Assembly: GCF_022201045.2 (NCBI RefSeq)
Contig: NC_068557.1
Location: 23,537,501 to 23,601,500, forward strand
Origin: Citrus sinensis
Taxonomy: Eukaryota; Streptophyta; Magnoliopsida; Sapindales; Rutaceae
DNA length: 64,000 nt
Reading direction: 5' to 3'
The notes beneath the pieces are model-generated. The model was given only the letters and a program-made list of their open reading frames with translations. It ran no database searches and was not told the origin of the DNA. Below are positions 61,550 through 64,000 of this stretch, in pieces; the stretch's first letter is position 1, and every line of letters starts with the position of its first letter. Made by a program: the position numbers and the translations under genes.

Positions 61550-63713
61550 TCCTTTATTAATTTGTAAGGTAATATTCTCTATATTAACGTGGGGATTCTG
61601 AGAAATGTAATGGGTGTATCTAGACTAAATCATCTTCTGAAGCAATGTTCAATAGTAATGCCTAAGTTTGCAGCACATTATAGCCCAATATCCTGAATCC
61701 GGCCCATTAACAACATTATTTAAGACATCAGGTTCTTTAAAGTTATGCATATTCTTAAACAGAGACAGAGTGTACTCATTTACATCAAATAGATCCCTCT
61801 CTCGCAACTATCTACTCTTTATAGTATATACCATACAACGTATTGTGATCATGCACATGATATTGAATTTTTTTCAAATACTCGAGTGTGCGTATGTCTT
61901 TGGAAGAGGTTCTGCTTTGCCTAGCACTCTTTTCTTTTTTTTTTTCTTTTAATCAAAATTCTCTAATTCATAAAAAAAAAAAAAAAGATCTTTGCAAAAG
62001 GAATTACTGAAACCCTAACCCTGCCTTACCTACCCTCCTCTGTGACCATCTCTCTCTAGGGTTTCTACATAGTTCCATTGAATAGATCGACGAAAATGTC
62101 ACTCCCTCAAATACAATGTAAATATGACTAAGCTGGCAAAACAGGTTATGCAAAGTTAGAACTTAAAGAAATCTTAATTAATTTGAAATTTATAATATTT
62201 AGGAATACTTTAAGTAATTTGTATTCTAATTTAATTCGATTACTTATTTAGAGTTTTATTATTTTAGAAATTGCTTAATTGAGTTGTATTCCTAATTTAT
62301 GTATGAGTCTTATTAAATAAGCGTCTATTGTAACTTTTAGAAGCATGCCTTTGTTATTGATTATTTCTTGGAATAAACTCTAAATTTGAGTTCATTAATA
62401 TTTTCAGTTTTCAAAGCTCTATGTGAGTTTTTGAGTTTAGTTAATTCTCGACATTTTGCAAAATCAACGAGTCTCAACTTCCTAAGTTCATGGTATTATT
62501 TCAAGTCAACGTGAATTTAGTTCGTACTTTTATTATGCTATTCTCTAGAATTAATAGAATAATATAATATTAATTTTTTGCTGCATTAACGGGTCACCAG
62601 GTCGTGTTTGTGTCATTTCAAATTTAAATCAACCCAAACACAATCCATTTAATGATCGTGTTATTGAGACTCTAACCTAACACAGAAAGTAAACAAGTTA
62701 GCCAATAACCCATTTAATATCCATATATTTAATAGAATTTAAACCTAACATTTGTTCATTGATAAAATCATTTTTGGGTGCAGGCGCGCTCATTTTTTTT
62801 ATTCAGACATGCTATTAAATTGTGTTGTTTAATAGCGTGTTTACATAAGAAAAAAAAATTGAGGGCACCTGACACAACTCAAAAGTGTTGATTAGTACTA
62901 AGTATAAGAGTGTTTATTTATAATATTACTCGATGAGTCTAGGGTTGAACCACAAGAAATCTAAAAATCTAGTAGTCAATTATTAAATAAAATTAATTTG
63001 TAAAAAAAATAATTCATTCAAAAAATGCTAAAGTTACGAGATCCACACTTGGTATTTTAATTATGGTCATAATTTTCTCTCTTAATTATATTTTTACTAA
63101 TTTAATTATTATTAGACTTAATTATTAATTAACCATTGATGGATATATATAGGGATAAAGTACATAATGTGCCACAACCATATAGGTGTATCAATATTAT
63201 GTCTAAAAACCATATGGATCTAAATTGGATCTAGATTTACATATTAAAATAAAAAATATAATTGGTGAAAAATATAACTTGTAAATATATAATTAAAATA
63301 ATAAACTATAAACTTATTTGAGAAGATAATTAACTTCATAATTTAAATCTTTGAGCTTTACATTTTACCTTAGTTTAGAAAATTAGTCACTCATTTTCAC
63401 AAATAAAACACTCATTTTGACAAATAAAATACTCATTTTATTAAACAAACTTTTAAAAATATTAAAAGAAAATTAAATACAAAAGAAAAGAAAAGAAAAG
63501 AAAATGTTTTCTAAACATCTGTCTTCCGTTCCTCCTCTCTAATTATTTCCTCTTCGTCCCTTATTCTTCACATTTTCATCCCTTTTTATAAGCAAACAGC
63601 AATCTCTTCTCTTCTTATTTAGGTATATATATGTATATATATGAAGCTATATGTATGTATGTATGTATGTATGTATATATAAGGTATGAATGTATATATG
63701 ATTTATTGATATC

Positions 63714-63754
<41 letters not shown>

Positions 63755-64000
63755 TAGAATATTACACATTTACACTATTGAAACTTTAATTATATATGTG
63801 TGAATAATATTATATATTACTATTAAAAATATATATGACCACAATTACATATTTATTAATTATATATGTGTGAATAACCGGTGTTTGGGGGATGTACTTC
63901 GACGAGACTAGCCGTGATGAGCAGATGTCTGGTAGCAGGGTTCTGCGAACAGGTATATCTTGTAAGAGTCTGGTAGCAGGGGAACAGGAGCAGGAATGTT
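61550..64000. other. Repeat-rich right end of the window
   Basis: No supported gene. At about 62013-62078 AAACCCTAACCCT (telo-box type) and CTCTCTAGGGTTTCT precede ATGTCACTCCCTC, which stops after 11 codons; this may be the leader of a truncated gene copy. About 62160-62580 looks like a decayed LTR. About 62930-62960 (GATGAGTCTAGGGTTGAACC) also has LTR-like wording. (TATG)n lies at about 63647-63674 and (AT)n at about 63719-63752. The last ~120 bp turn GC-richer and are cut by the window edge. Confidence 0.4.

Noticed and set aside
63880..64000. GC-richer terminal segment with TCTGGTAGCAGG twice
   Set aside because: Too short and cut by the window edge; no frame on either strand could be recognised.

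Overview
This is nuclear DNA of a flowering plant. It is AT-rich and intron-bearing. It encodes a cytokinin-receptor histidine kinase, a BAHD acyltransferase, TMK-type receptor kinases and PUB-type U-box proteins, and it is filled with LTR, MULE-like and MITE-like repeats. Protein resemblance suggests a eudicot, possibly a woody rosid such as Citrus. The species call is an inference.

Layout. At 2-3812 (+) lies the C-terminal two thirds of a CRE1/AHK4/WOL-type cytokinin receptor with seven clean exons; its sensor half is off the left edge. A ~640-bp tandem repeat follows (5390-6680). Next is an intact three-exon BAHD acyltransferase (9690-11662, 467 aa). A 1.9-kb MULE-like element with ~325-bp terminal inverted repeats and a degenerate 9-bp target duplication follows (12833-14756), then a second smaller TIR element with a MITE nested in it (16448-17187).

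From 18.7 to 46.4 kb lies a TMK receptor-kinase cluster: one intact two-exon TMK1-like gene (18710-21913, 947 aa) and five broken relatives. These are one inverted pseudogene (27936 to 24990), a 5'-end/kinase deletion fusion (28994-30149), a near full-length copy split by a retrotransposon (32198-40992), a degenerate copy (43090-44862) and a 3'-end scrap (46204-46387). The retrotransposon (32758-38875) is Athila/Tat-like, with a tRNA-Asp-type primer site. It has lost reverse transcriptase, RNase H and most of integrase. It also carries a ~265-bp inverted repeat flanking an extra ORF, and its 3' LTR is truncated.

From about 49 to 58 kb a segmental tandem duplication carries two U-box/ARM genes. 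The downstream copy (55170-56504) has a full U-box. The upstream copy (50009-51157) has lost most of its U-box by in-frame deletions but keeps an open reading frame through the ARM region. The last 6 kb hold TIR elements rich in triplet repeats and unclassified repeats, with no gene I can support.

There is no operon-like cooperation. The genes share themes (hormone/cell-surface signalling and ubiquitin ligation) but are separate transcription units. The most unusual features are the U-box-less ARM paralogue, the rearranged retrotransposon with its internal inverted repeat, and the inverted TMK pseudogene facing the intact TMK gene.
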